In this document: one piece after another, positions 7,093 to 15,689 of the stretch | How positions within the stretch are numbered: the first letter of the stretch is position 1 | How the letters are laid out: every line of letters starts with the position of its first letter | Assembly (NCBI GenBank): GCA_030838475.1 | Contig: JAUZFP010000014.1 | Coordinates: 1 to 40,919, forward strand | Source: Actinomycetota bacterium | GTDB lineage: Bacteria; Actinomycetota; Actinomycetes; Actinomycetales; Microbacteriaceae | Direction of reading: 5' to 3' | Length of the DNA: 40,919 bases | Notes under the pieces: model-generated | The model's database searches: none | What the model was told of the DNA's origin: nothing | What the model saw: the letters and a program-made list of their open reading frames with translations, nothing else | Program-made: the position numbers and the translations under genes

Positions 7093-7959
7093 ATGGTGGA
7101 CCGAGAACAACTAGCGGATTTTCTTCGGCGGCGCCGGGAAGCGCTGCAGCCGGAAGACGTCGGGCTGACTCGTGGGCCGCGTCGGCGGACCAATGGGCTA
7201 CGTCGTGAGGAAGTGGCCGCCCTGTCGGGGATGTCCGTCGACTACTACAGTCGCCTCGAGCAAGAGCGCGGACCGCAACCGTCGGAGCAGATGACCGCCG
7301 CCATCGCCCGGGGCCTGCATCTCTCGCTCGATGAGCGCGACCATCTTTTCCGGCTCGCGGGACACAACGCCCCGGTGCGAACCTCCCGAAGCGAACACGT
7401 GTCCCCCGGCATGCTGAGGATCCTCGACCGGTTGCAGGACACGCCCGCGCAGGTGGTCACCGGTCTGGCCGAGACGCTCGTGCAGACCCCGCTTGCGGCA
7501 GCGTTGCTGGGCAACGAAACGAACTACACCGGTCTCGCCCGCAGCATGACCTACCGGTGGTTCACGGATGATCCGGACGCGAGGCGCGTCTACCCGATCG
7601 ACGACCATCCAATACGGAGCAGGTTGTTCACCTCCGACCTGCGTTCCGCCTATTCGCGAGAAGGAGCGGGCTCCCGCGCCGAGGCCCTCGTCGAGGCCCT
7701 CCTCGCGAGAAGCGCCGAATTCGAGGCCCTATGGAGCGAGCACGAGGTGGGACTCGCCCACGATCGAACGAAGCGCATTCAGCACCCCGAACTCGGAGTG
7801 CTCGAACTCGACTGTCAGATCCTGCTCGATCCTGACCAGGCTCAGGCACTCCTCGTGTTCACCGCGACGCCAGGGTCCGAAAGCTACGAGAAGCTGCAAC
7901 TGCTCTCCGTCATCGGTGAACAACGGATGAGCTCCTACGCCCAACACCCAGATAAGTAA
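7093..7959 (+). CDS. XRE-family regulator with MmyB-like ligand-binding domain
   Basis: A 288-residue transcription factor. The N-terminal helix-turn-helix (about 5-75) contains LADFLRRRREALQPEDVG, GLRREEVAALSGMSVDYYSRLEQERGPQPSEQ and the HLFRLAGH helix, the standard opening of the actinobacterial MmyB-like family. The C-terminal part (about 100-285) is the matching PAS-like domain thought to bind fatty-acid-like ligands, with MTYRWFTDDPDARRVYP and HPELGVLELDCQILL. The start follows GGGAAGGGACACTGAC. Such regulators commonly adjoin an SDR or other oxidoreductase gene they control, as here. It ends 24 bases before the tRNA-Arg gene, in convergent orientation. Confidence 0.88.
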   Translation: MVDREQLADFLRRRREALQPEDVGLTRGPRRRTNGLRREEVAALSGMSVDYYSRLEQERGPQPSEQMTAAIARGLHLSLDERDHLFRLAGHNAPVRTSRSEHVSPGMLRILDRLQDTPAQVVTGLAETLVQTPLAAALLGNETNYTGLARSMTYRWFTDDPDARRVYPIDDHPIRSRLFTSDLRSAYSREGAGSRAEALVEALLARSAEFEALWSEHEVGLAHDRTKRIQHPELGVLELDCQILLDPDQAQALLVFTATPGSESYEKLQLLSVIGEQRMSSYAQHPDK

Positions 7960-7982
7960 GGGCACGTAGCGCCCCCGAAGAG

Positions 7983-8058
7983 TGGTGCCCCCGGCAGGAT
8001 TCGAACCTGCGGCCAAGACATTAGAAGGGTCCTGCTCTATCCCCTGAGCTACGGAGGC
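7983..8058 (-). tRNA. tRNA-Arg (anticodon UCU)
   Basis: Read on the minus strand, the acceptor stem GCCTCCG pairs with CGGGGGC, the D arm is GCTCAGGGGATAGAGC, the anticodon loop CTTCTAA gives anticodon TCT (reads AGA), and the T arm is GCAGGTTCGAATCCTGC. The discriminator is A and CCA is encoded. The anticodon stem has one weak pair. It is intact, and its 3' end is repeated at 5904-5924. Confidence 0.93.
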
Positions 8059-8176
8059 GGCCCCGAGAGTCTATAACGAGGGCCTCCGGCTCAGAGCAGA
8101 GGCAACGATAGCGGCTGACTGAGCGTCGGCCGGTCCAGATGAACAGAGCGGTCGATGGCTTCCGGCGATTCTTCAA

Positions 8177-9652
8177 TCAGACCCTGGGAGCTCCGGAGAA
8201 TTGCGGCCAGGTCAGCCACGGAGACTCCCGCTCGAATGCGGCGCTTGCAGCGAGGAGCGGCGCATCCTGGTGTCGCTGGCCAATCAGTTGAAGGCCAACA
8301 GGCAGGCCGTCCGAGAGTCCGGCGGGCAAGGATGCGGCAGGGTGGCCCGTGAAGTTGAACGGGTAGGTAAGGCACCATCCGATCGACGGATCCACTGCGA
8401 CGCCTCCTATCTCGGATGGGCCTGTCGTCAATCCATCCTCGCGGTTCTTCACGGCCGTAATCGCAAGCGTCGGCGAGGCAAGGAAGTCGTATCCGGTGAA
8501 GGCGTCCTCGATCGCATCGTAGACGGCGCTTCGCAGGTGTTCGTCCTTGCGCGCCTCGATTGCGGTGCGCGTCTGCGCTGCAACGAGGATGTCGCGAAAT
8601 ACCGGAGTGAGTTCATCGAGGTGCTTGCCGAGGATGTCGTAGCCCTGCTCAAAGTACCCGGCGACACTATCGGAATACAGCAGGCCCATCAGTCGTCCCC
8701 ATAGCTGCGCCAGCTCAAACTGATCGGCTGGCAACGTGACATCCACAAATTCGACGATCGCGCCCGCTCGCTCCAACGCTTCGAGCGATTGCTCGACCAC
8801 AGCGGCCACCTTGGGGTCGATCGGGAAACCGCCCAGATCGGCGCTAAAGCCGACGCGCTTTCCCCGCAACCCGTCCCCCGCGATTTCCGTGAGCGGCGAT
8901 GCGAGGGCAGGCAGGCTGATGGGGTCACGCGGATGCGGTCCCGCCATTGTTGACAGCATGAGCGCAGAATCCGCTACCGATCTCGCCAACGGGCCGACGC
9001 TCGAATACGGACTTGAGGTAATGAAGGCGTTGGGCCTGGCGATGTCGGCGATCCGACCCGCGGATGGTTTCAACCCATAGAGCCCACACCATGATGCGGG
9101 GATTCGAATCGACCCCCCACCGTCAGTTCCCTGCGCGAGTGGGACCAACCCACCGGCGACTGCTGCCGCAGCGCCTCCAGACGAGCCTCCGGAATTTCGT
9201 GTCGTGTCGAACGGATTGCGGGTTGGCCCGGAGACGAAATTGTCGGTGACGCCCTTGTGCCCGAATTCGGGAGCGTTGGTTTTGCCGACGATGACGGCGC
9301 CCGCGTCTTCAAGCCGCTGGATGAAGATGCTGGTCGTCTTGGACACGTAATCCTTGAGCGGCAGGGAGCCCTGGGTACTGCGTACCCCGACGCGGTCTTC
9401 GCCCAAATCCTTGATCGCTATCGGGACGCCGTGAAGCGGCCCAAGGAAGTGACCGGATGCCGCTGCCGCGTCGCATCGCGCAGCGATCTCGAGCGCCAGG
9501 TCATGGGTCACCGTCACGAAGGCATTGAGCCGAGGGTTTTCGTCGTCGATACGGCGCAGAAACGTTTCCGCGACTTCGGTCGCCGTCACCTCGCGCGCGC
9601 GCAGTCTCGCGGCGAGCGCGACAGCGGATTCGAAATAGAGGTTGTCAGTCAT
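8177..9652 (-). CDS. Amidase-signature family hydrolase
   Basis: A 491-residue cytosolic amidase. The Ser-cisSer-Lys triad is visible: Lys81 in GVPIAIKD, Ser157 in NSGGSSGG and nucleophile Ser181 in [12 protein letters not shown], with the expected 24-residue spacing between the serines. These enzymes hydrolyse amides (for example aryl or half-amides) to acid and ammonia; glutaminyl-tRNA amidotransferase GatA is a relative, but there is no gatB/gatC here. The start is ATG 9650-9652 with AAAGGA upstream. It is the last gene of the LacI-controlled operon, 39 bases after the cyclase-family gene, so both enzymes probably act in one pathway. The substrate is unknown. Confidence 0.88.
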   Translation of the reverse strand: MTDNLYFESAVALAARLRAREVTATEVAETFLRRIDDENPRLNAFVTVTHDLALEIAARCDAAAASGHFLGPLHGVPIAIKDLGEDRVGVRSTQGSLPLKDYVSKTTSIFIQRLEDAGAVIVGKTNAPEFGHKGVTDNFVSGPTRNPFDTTRNSGGSSGGAAAAVAGGLVPLAQGTDGGGSIRIPASWCGLYGLKPSAGRIADIARPNAFITSSPYSSVGPLARSVADSALMLSTMAGPHPRDPISLPALASPLTEIAGDGLRGKRVGFSADLGGFPIDPKVAAVVEQSLEALERAGAIVEFVDVTLPADQFELAQLWGRLMGLLYSDSVAGYFEQGYDILGKHLDELTPVFRDILVAAQTRTAIEARKDEHLRSAVYDAIEDAFTGYDFLASPTLAITAVKNREDGLTTGPSEIGGVAVDPSIGWCLTYPFNFTGHPAASLPAGLSDGLPVGLQLIGQRHQDAPLLAASAAFERESPWLTWPQFSGAPRV

Positions 9653-9690
9653 GTCGTCAATCCTTTTTTCACTCTGCGGCGTCCGCCGCG

Positions 9691-10488
9691 CTACTTCTGG
9701 AATACGGCCGCGGGGCGGACGGGTGAGCCGCTGGCGCCGCGAATCTTGAGAGGAGAACAAACGAACACGAAGTCCGATCTGCCGCGGGATGCAAGGTCGG
9801 CCAACGCCATATTTTCGAGAAGATGAACGCCTCTTTGAACGAGAGCTTCCATGTGCACCGGCAGTTCCGATTCGACGGCGTAGCTGACCTCAACTCCACC
9901 GGTATCGGCGCCCAGTAGGAATGCGCCCTTATCAGCCAGCAACGTCGCCGCGTCGAGGTCGATGCCGGGGACGCCGCCCTCATATCCGAGGTAGCGTTGC
10001 GCCGAACCCCAGTACCGATCCCATCCGGTGCGGATGAGGACACAGTCTCCTGGCTCGAAATCGACGCCGGCCCACTCGGCAGTATCAGTGATCTGGTCGG
10101 GAGTAATGGCGACGCCCGGCTCCAGCGACTCGAGGCCGAAGAATGCCGCGACATCAAGGAGTACCCCGCGTCGCACTATCGGTGCGACCTGGTCGATCGC
10201 GTTGTGTATGAGACCGCGCGCGCCATCCTGAGCCTCAAGTGCGAGTCCGCCGCCGAAGACTTTGCGGTCCTGAGCAACGTGTCCGAACGCGTCGAGGTGC
10301 GTGCCGGAATGTCCCGACATGGTGATGAACTCGTTGCTCCCCCAGTAGCCGTTTGCCAATTCGAAGTCGCCCAGTCGATATTTCGGCACCATCGTGAACG
10401 GCGGCGCGCTCGGAAAACTGGGCATTTCTTCGGTCATCGCGTGCGCGAGGTCCACCACTTCGTATGGCTTGGAGAAATCTATTTTCAT
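9691..10488 (-). CDS. Cyclase-family metal-dependent hydrolase (kynurenine formamidase/isatin hydrolase type)
   Basis: A 265-residue protein with the family metal motif HSGTHLDAFGH at residues 60-70 (HxGTHxDxxxH), which binds Mn2+ or Zn2+. The opening VVDLAHAMTEEMPSFP and the late GVHLLENMALADLA block are also typical. Relatives include bacterial kynurenine formamidase and isatin hydrolase; all open an amide, formamide or cyclic imide bond. The start ATG 10486-10488 is preferred over GTG 10512 because it begins at the conserved region and follows GGACAG. Together with the amidase it suggests two-step hydrolysis of a cyclic or N-acyl compound. Which compound cannot be read from the sequence. 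Confidence 0.85.
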   Translation of the reverse strand: MKIDFSKPYEVVDLAHAMTEEMPSFPSAPPFTMVPKYRLGDFELANGYWGSNEFITMSGHSGTHLDAFGHVAQDRKVFGGGLALEAQDGARGLIHNAIDQVAPIVRRGVLLDVAAFFGLESLEPGVAITPDQITDTAEWAGVDFEPGDCVLIRTGWDRYWGSAQRYLGYEGGVPGIDLDAATLLADKGAFLLGADTGGVEVSYAVESELPVHMEALVQRGVHLLENMALADLASRGRSDFVFVCSPLKIRGASGSPVRPAAVFQK

Positions 10489-10544
10489 GAAACTGTCCTG
10501 CCCTTGGTTCACGTTCGTCTCTAGTTGCCGCCGAGGGCGGCGGC

Positions 10545-10572
10545 GGTGTCCGATCCCGACTTGTCGGACACC
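10545..10572 (-). terminator. Hairpin between binding protein and cyclase genes
   Basis: GGTGTCCGA (10545-10553) and TCGGACACC (10564-10572) form a perfect 9-base stem with a 10-base loop, flanked by further GC complementarity (GGCGGC upstream, CACCGCC downstream). No T-run follows on the minus strand. Within an operon it would most likely stabilise the binding-protein mRNA or lower expression of the two hydrolases relative to the importer. Confidence 0.5.
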
Positions 10573-10586
10573 ACCGCCTGATGGAT

Positions 10587-11729
10587 CTAGTTGGTAACAC
10601 CCTCGATGTTGCCGAATTTCTGCAGGATTCCCGTCTTCAGGAGGTATTCCGATTCCTTCGGAATGGCGGGCATCGTTGTGACGTCAGCCGTTCCCTTCTT
10701 GAAGTACGTGTCGATGTTTTGCTTGTCAACGACAACCTGTGACGGCGCGGTCAACGGCGGCGGAGTGACCCCGTTGTGCATGGCCACTGCCATCGCGAGC
10801 ACGAACTCACCCCAGTAGGGGAAGAACCCGATCTGGTCGGTAACCCAAACGTTGCCGGTACGAATCGCATCGAACGCAGCGGGCTCGCCGCCGTATCCCG
10901 ATCCCATGGTTGTGGATGACCGGTTCTGGGCCGCGACCGCGCGGAGCGCGCCCTGAGTTGCATCATCCGCGACTGTGTAGATCACGACGTTTCGATTGGT
11001 CGGGATGGTTTGCAGTGCGGAATTGATCGTGCTGTATCCCTGGTCGAGGGTCAGGCCGACATCGACCTGCAACCCCTGACTGTTGATCTTTGTCGTCGAT
11101 GGGCCGATATCGGATGCCTTCACCTTGGTCATCCCTGGCACGATTTCGGACAGCTTGGAGTAGAAGCTCGTCACTGCGATATTGACGGATTCGCCCAGTT
11201 CGGATGCCTGTCCGATGATGACAGTCGTGTTCGAACCATTCCAGCCGCGCGCCTTCATTTGCTTGGCCATCGCTTCGGCACCAAGGTCGGCGAGCGCCGT
11301 TTCGTCGAAGTTGAAGAAGCTACATCCCTGGATCGGCACGTTGATAGCGATGCAGGGGATTCCTGCCGTCGTAAAGGCTTGCCCTACCCGGTCCGTTGCG
11401 TCTGCCACCGATGGGTAGTCGACAATCACGTTGGGCTTCGACGCAACCATCAACGCCGAATTGCTGAGCATTGTTGCCGCGTCGCCGTTGTTGTTGTAGA
11501 CGTGCACAGTGGCCCCCAACTTCTTGGCCTGCTGGACGAAAACGTTGGCCTGGGTCACGTCGACCGATGCTGCGGAATCTGAGATTGCAAAGGCAAACTT
11601 GACGCCTTTAAGGCTCTGACCCTTGATCCCGCCACTACTCGAAGCAGTGGCGGTCGAGCAGGCGCTCAGGATGAGCGCGACAACACTCACGACAACCACC
11701 AGTGCGAGGCGTCTTCCATTTTTTTTCAT
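10587..11729 (-). CDS. Sugar-type ABC transporter substrate-binding lipoprotein (CUT2)
   Basis: A 380-residue binding protein. A signal peptide with a long hydrophobic core ends in lipobox LSAC, with Cys24 to be lipidated, so it is anchored outside the membrane. The mature protein has the Peripla_BP_4/RbsB-like two-lobe fold, beginning KFAFAISDSAASVDVTQANVF, with VIVDYPSVADATDRVGQAF and IYTVADDATQGALRAV as lobe segments. It is the ligand receptor of the importer encoded by the two genes upstream in the operon (permease and double ATPase). CUT2 binding proteins usually take pentoses, hexoses or related polyols, but the co-transcribed hydrolases hint at an amide-bearing ligand here. Confidence 0.88.
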   Translation of the reverse strand: MKKNGRRLALVVVVSVVALILSACSTATASSSGGIKGQSLKGVKFAFAISDSAASVDVTQANVFVQQAKKLGATVHVYNNNGDAATMLSNSALMVASKPNVIVDYPSVADATDRVGQAFTTAGIPCIAINVPIQGCSFFNFDETALADLGAEAMAKQMKARGWNGSNTTVIIGQASELGESVNIAVTSFYSKLSEIVPGMTKVKASDIGPSTTKINSQGLQVDVGLTLDQGYSTINSALQTIPTNRNVVIYTVADDATQGALRAVAAQNRSSTTMGSGYGGEPAAFDAIRTGNVWVTDQIGFFPYWGEFVLAMAVAMHNGVTPPPLTAPSQVVVDKQNIDTYFKKGTADVTTMPAIPKESEYLLKTGILQKFGNIEGVTN

Positions 11730-11780
11730 TTCTGGGACATCTCTCTATTAGTTATTTGATGCGGGACATGGAGCTGGGTG

Positions 11781-12770
11781 TTACGAGACGCGTTTTGCGC
11801 GTTCCTGCAACCGACTGAACGTCACTGCGGCAAGCAGCACGATGCCGGAGACAACCTGTTGGTAGAAGCTGGGCACGAGGAGGATAGTCATGCCGTTCGC
11901 GATAATTCCAAGGAGCAGTACACCGATGACAGCGCCGGGGACGCTGCCCCGCCCGCCCGTCAGCGCCGCACCACCGAGCACTACCGCAGCAAGGCTCTGG
12001 AGGGTGATGTCGCTGCCTACTGCGCCCGATGCCGCGAGGAGCTGGCTGGCTAGTACCACGCCGGCGAATGCTGCGAAGACGGCAGACAGCACATAGGCGG
12101 AGCCACCGATGAGCGTGACGCGAACGCCAGCGATACGCGCGGCTTCTGAGTTACCGCCGATCATGTAGATGCGTCGACCAAAGATGGAGTGCTGCAGCAA
12201 CAGGTGAACGACTATCACCAGAAGCACCATTACCAGCACGTGCCACGGGAGGGTACCGATTACCTGGTCCCCGAGGACACCGGCGTCTCCTGGCACGGCG
12301 AGCGTCTGGCCATTGGACAGGATGAAGCCGATACCCCCGGTAACAGAAAGCGTGGCAAGGGTAGTGATGAGCGGGTTCACCTTCAGGAACACGATGAAGA
12401 AGGTATGGATGAATCCGACGATGACGCCAATGATCAGGCAGGCGAGGAGGGCGCTCCACATGGGCCAGCCGCTCGTGGTGAGGGAGGAGAAGAGCACGGC
12501 CGCGAGCGGAATCATTCCGCCAATGGAAAGGTCAAAGCCACCCGAAATGACCACGAGCAACTGACCGAGGGCAGCAATCATGATCACACTCGCGGTCGAC
12601 ACAATTGTGGTCGCATTGCCAACGGTAAGGAATCCGTCGGCCGTGATGCTGAAGACGGCGATCACAAGCACGAGGAACGTGCCAACGACCGCGGTGGCGG
12701 GCAACCGACTCAGGGTGAATCGCGGTGCGCGAGGCGCCTTCGCGACGTTGAGCTCGACTTGATTGGTCAT
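11781..12770 (-). CDS. Ribose-type ABC transporter permease (RbsC-like)
   Basis: A 329-residue integral membrane protein with 8-10 hydrophobic helices (BPD_transp_2 family). Typical features are DGFLTVGNATTIVSTASVIMIAALGQLLVVISGGFDLSIGG-type text near residues 45-85, and the conserved cytoplasmic loop GGNSEAARIAGVRV followed by helices and GGAALTGGRGSVPGAVIGVLLL, which contacts the ATPase. It forms a homodimeric channel. The start overlaps the stop codon of the ATPase gene (ATGA at 12767-12770), so the two are translationally coupled. The binding-protein gene follows after 51 bases. Confidence 0.9.
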   Translation of the reverse strand: MTNQVELNVAKAPRAPRFTLSRLPATAVVGTFLVLVIAVFSITADGFLTVGNATTIVSTASVIMIAALGQLLVVISGGFDLSIGGMIPLAAVLFSSLTTSGWPMWSALLACLIIGVIVGFIHTFFIVFLKVNPLITTLATLSVTGGIGFILSNGQTLAVPGDAGVLGDQVIGTLPWHVLVMVLLVIVVHLLLQHSIFGRRIYMIGGNSEAARIAGVRVTLIGGSAYVLSAVFAAFAGVVLASQLLAASGAVGSDITLQSLAAVVLGGAALTGGRGSVPGAVIGVLLLGIIANGMTILLVPSFYQQVVSGIVLLAAVTFSRLQERAKRVS

Positions 12771-14290
12771 GCGGCACTCCCAGCTGCTGTTGATAGGGCA
12801 AGGTTTTTGGTTTTTCTGATCCCGGACAGTTCGTCGACGACACGCCCGTCTCTCATCACGAGCAGTCGGTCGGTGGCATCGATTGCCTCCTGCACGTCAG
12901 AGGTCACCAGCAGGACAGCGCCGCCCGCCCTGGCGTAGTCGGTAAGTTGCGCATGAATCTGGTTGCGGGAGCCGATATCCACACCGCGGGTGGGTTCATG
13001 AAGCACCAGGATTGCCGGCTCAGCAAGCAAGCGGCTCGCGAGGAGAACTTTCTGCTGGTTGCCACCGCTGAGCTGTCCGACCTCCTGCAGCACGGATTGG
13101 CATCGAACCGCGGATGACTCAACCGTGGACTTTGAAAGCGCGAGTTGCCCGCGTCGTTTGAGCCAGGATGCGAAGCCGGAAAATCTGTTGAGCACCATGA
13201 CCGTGAGGTTCTCGGCGACGGTCTGATTCAGCGCGAGCCCGTCCGACTTCCTTTCCGCGGGAACGTATGCAACCTGCATCGCGCGGGCGGCGCGCGGTGA
13301 TCGCGGTACCCCTGACACTCCCGTGGGTCCGGACACGCTGCCGGCAATGTCGCTCTGGTGTCCGCCAAGGCCGCGGGCAACCGATTCTGCGCCTGACCCA
13401 ACCAGCCCGAAGAGTCCGAGAACCTCGCCGGGGTGCAAGTCCAAATCGCAGTTCACCAGAACAGGTTGGGTCGGAGTGTTCCATCCTCGTAGCTCGATCG
13501 GTTGGCCGAGTCGCTGCGGCTCAGGACGAAGCGTGCCTGTTCCGTAAGCCTGGTCAGAGCCCAGCATGAGCGACACCGTGCGATCGAGCGTCGTGCTTGC
13601 CGTCATAGACAGGTCTTCGAGTGCGCCGTTGCGGAGGACGGCTATCCGGTCGCTGACCTCGAACGTCTCGTCCAGGTGGTGGCTGACGTAGATCAGACAG
13701 ACGCCATTCGCCTTGAGTTGGTGCAGCTTGCCCATGAGAAACTCCGATTCCCGCGCGTGAAGTGAAGCGGTCGGTTCGTCCAGGATGAGCAGGCGCGCGT
13801 TGCCGAGGAGTGCCTTGGCAATCTCGACCAATTGGCGCTCCGCGAGGGACAGTTCCGTCATGCGCCTTCGCACGTCGATCGACAGGCCCAACCTCTCAAG
13901 GGCGATGTCGCCTTCCCGATTCAGTGCACGTTGCGAGACCCACGTGCGCCCTCGTGGCCAGTTCGCGAGGAGGAGATTTTCCGCTACGGAGAGGTGGGGA
14001 ATATACGCGAGCTCCTGTGGGATTATTTCGATTCCGGCCGCGCGTGCCTCCCGAGGTGACCGGAAAGCACGCTCCTCGCCGCCCATGAGAATCGTGCCCC
14101 ACGTCGGCGGAGTCTTGCCGCTAACGATGCCGAGCAACGTCGACTTCCCCGCGCCATTTTCCCCGACAAGGCCGAGGCACTCTCCCGCATCAAGATCGAT
14201 ATCAATTTCGCGAAGGACATCAACCGATCCGTAGCGCTTGCCAATCCCGCGAAGCGATATCAATCGATCTGGTGAAGTATCGAATGTCAT
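12767..14290 (-). CDS. Ribose-type ABC transporter double ATP-binding protein (RbsA-like)
   Basis: A 507-residue protein with two ABC domains in tandem, the energising subunit of the CUT2 importer. Domain 1 has Walker A GENGAGKST (43-51), a degenerate signature LSLAERQ and Walker B LLILDEPTAS. Domain 2 has a degenerate P-loop (GLVGSGAESVARGL, without GKS/T, as is usual in RbsA) and signature LSGGNQQKV. Its Walker B reads ILVLHEPTRGVD, with His431 where Asp is normal, while Glu432 is kept. It is the first gene of the operon; ATG 14288-14290 follows AGAAGGA. Its promoter lies in the gap shared with the divergent LacI gene. Confidence 0.9.
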   Translation of the reverse strand: MTFDTSPDRLISLRGIGKRYGSVDVLREIDIDLDAGECLGLVGENGAGKSTLLGIVSGKTPPTWGTILMGGEERAFRSPREARAAGIEIIPQELAYIPHLSVAENLLLANWPRGRTWVSQRALNREGDIALERLGLSIDVRRRMTELSLAERQLVEIAKALLGNARLLILDEPTASLHARESEFLMGKLHQLKANGVCLIYVSHHLDETFEVSDRIAVLRNGALEDLSMTASTTLDRTVSLMLGSDQAYGTGTLRPEPQRLGQPIELRGWNTPTQPVLVNCDLDLHPGEVLGLFGLVGSGAESVARGLGGHQSDIAGSVSGPTGVSGVPRSPRAARAMQVAYVPAERKSDGLALNQTVAENLTVMVLNRFSGFASWLKRRGQLALSKSTVESSAVRCQSVLQEVGQLSGGNQQKVLLASRLLAEPAILVLHEPTRGVDIGSRNQIHAQLTDYARAGGAVLLVTSDVQEAIDATDRLLVMRDGRVVDELSGIRKTKNLALSTAAGSAA

Positions 14291-14606
14291 GAATGCGTCC
14301 TTCTTCTGCGGTTTGGCGCCGGAACTGCCGCGCGAGTTGCTGAAATCGATTCAATTTATGAAATCGTTTTCATCCCTGAATGGGAGCGTATGGGCAGATT
14401 GTTTCAATTACGTTTCAGGCAGGAATCAAGCGTGTGGCGGCCCGCCGCGCAGCCGGGTGACACTCCTTCTCGACCGTTCGTTGCCCGCTTCGGCTTGCTG
14501 TAGCGTGTGGTTCGCACGACCAAATAGCGGGCGACGCTATCTGCCTACGCAATAGGATTCATCCCATTTCAGAACGCGGCCGGTTGCCGCTTGCAGAGAG
14601 GCTGCA
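14291..14606. promoter_or_regulatory. Divergent control region with LacI-type operators
   Basis: This 316-base gap holds no gene. It is AT-richer than its surroundings. ATGAAATCGTTTTCAT at 14358-14373 is a near-perfect dyad with the central CG that LacI-family proteins favour (TGAAANCG-type half sites), and a shorter related TGAAATCGATTCA lies at 14341-14353, about 1.5 helical turns away. TTTCA half sites also occur near 14401-14420. They sit between the start of the ATPase gene and the divergent regulator and would let that regulator repress the importer/hydrolase operon and itself. Confidence 0.6.
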
Positions 14607-15644
14607 ATGACGGCGCCCCGCACAAAACTTGTCGATGTCGCTCGACGGGCGGGTGTCTCGCCTGCGACGGTGTCGCGTGTTCTCAACGGGAATGCACCTG
14701 TTAGCGTGTCCACTCGTGCCCGCGTTCAGAACGCGGCCACCGACCTTGGCTACCGCCGAAATACTCTCGCGTCTGGACTCCGGCGCAGCTTCACCCGACT
14801 GATTGGCGTCGTCGTACCAGACGTCGCCAATCCCTTCTACACGGAGGTCGTTCGGGGAATAGAAGACACTCTTCGAGTCGCCGGATATTTGCTCGTTCTG
14901 TGCAACAGCGACGACAACCAGGAGAAGGAGACCGAGTACCTCGAGTTGCTTGCGGACCAGCAGCTCGACGGCGTCGTTCTCGCCCCCGCGTCTACCGACG
15001 TTGCCAAACTCGAGGACGCGGTTGCGTCCGGGCTGGCTGTCGTGCTCATTGATCGGCGCATCCCCGGAGGAGCGTACGACACGGTGAGGGTGGCAAACCG
15101 CGATGACGCCCGTATCCTCACGGCTGGGCTTCTTACCGCATCCAGGCGAGTCGCCCACATTGGTGGCCCCCACACGACGAGCACCGCCGTTGAGCGACTT
15201 GCCGGCTTCATGGACGCGCACTCGTCCGTGGGCGTCTATCCCGATCCCGAACTCATTATCGAGACCGACTACACCGAGCTCGGCGGCCACGACGCCATGA
15301 AAAGTCTCCTCGAAATGGAGACGCCCCCGTCCGGCATTTTCATCGGAAACAACGTCATGGCACTCGGCGCGCTTCGGGCGCTCGCGGAGGAACAGCCGAG
15401 TACCGCTCCGGCGCTGGTCAGTTTCGACCCTCTGCCTTGGTGGGCCTCCTCGCTGCACCCGGTGACGGTAGGAGCGCAACCGACATACCAACTCGGTCAG
15501 AAAGCTGCGGAACTCCTGCTTCTGCGATTGGCAGATCCCAGTCGGGAACCGACAGAAGTCGTCATTACCCACGACAGGGGTGGCGCGAGGTCGGGCGACT
15601 CGACCTCGTCGACATCGGGATTGCGTCGCGAGCGCGACGCTTGA
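14607..15644 (+). CDS. LacI-family transcriptional regulator
   Basis: A 345-residue repressor-type protein. The DNA-binding N-terminus (about 7-60) reads LVDVARRAGVSPATVSRVLNG with the hinge helix near TDLGYRRNTLASGL. The rest is a periplasmic-binding-protein-like effector domain opening IGVVVPDVANPFYTEVVRGIED and containing LLVLCNSDDNQEKE, DGVVLAPAS and LIDRRIPG. AGAGAGG precedes ATG 14607. It is divergent from the CUT2 importer operon and is its probable regulator, sensing the imported compound or a breakdown product. The C-terminal tail after residue 325 is Ser/Gly/Arg-rich and looks unstructured. Confidence 0.9.
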   Translation: MTAPRTKLVDVARRAGVSPATVSRVLNGNAPVSVSTRARVQNAATDLGYRRNTLASGLRRSFTRLIGVVVPDVANPFYTEVVRGIEDTLRVAGYLLVLCNSDDNQEKETEYLELLADQQLDGVVLAPASTDVAKLEDAVASGLAVVLIDRRIPGGAYDTVRVANRDDARILTAGLLTASRRVAHIGGPHTTSTAVERLAGFMDAHSSVGVYPDPELIIETDYTELGGHDAMKSLLEMETPPSGIFIGNNVMALGALRALAEEQPSTAPALVSFDPLPWWASSLHPVTVGAQPTYQLGQKAAELLLLRLADPSREPTEVVITHDRGGARSGDSTSSTSGLRRERDA

Positions 15645-15689
15645 GCGAACTCCTGCGGAGAACGAGCCCCAGAGTCATAGTCTGGATTG

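Noticed and set aside
14559..15572. 337-residue minus-strand open frame inside the LacI gene
   Set aside because: Antisense to a LacI protein with convincing HTH text; the product resembles nothing and is charged and repetitive.
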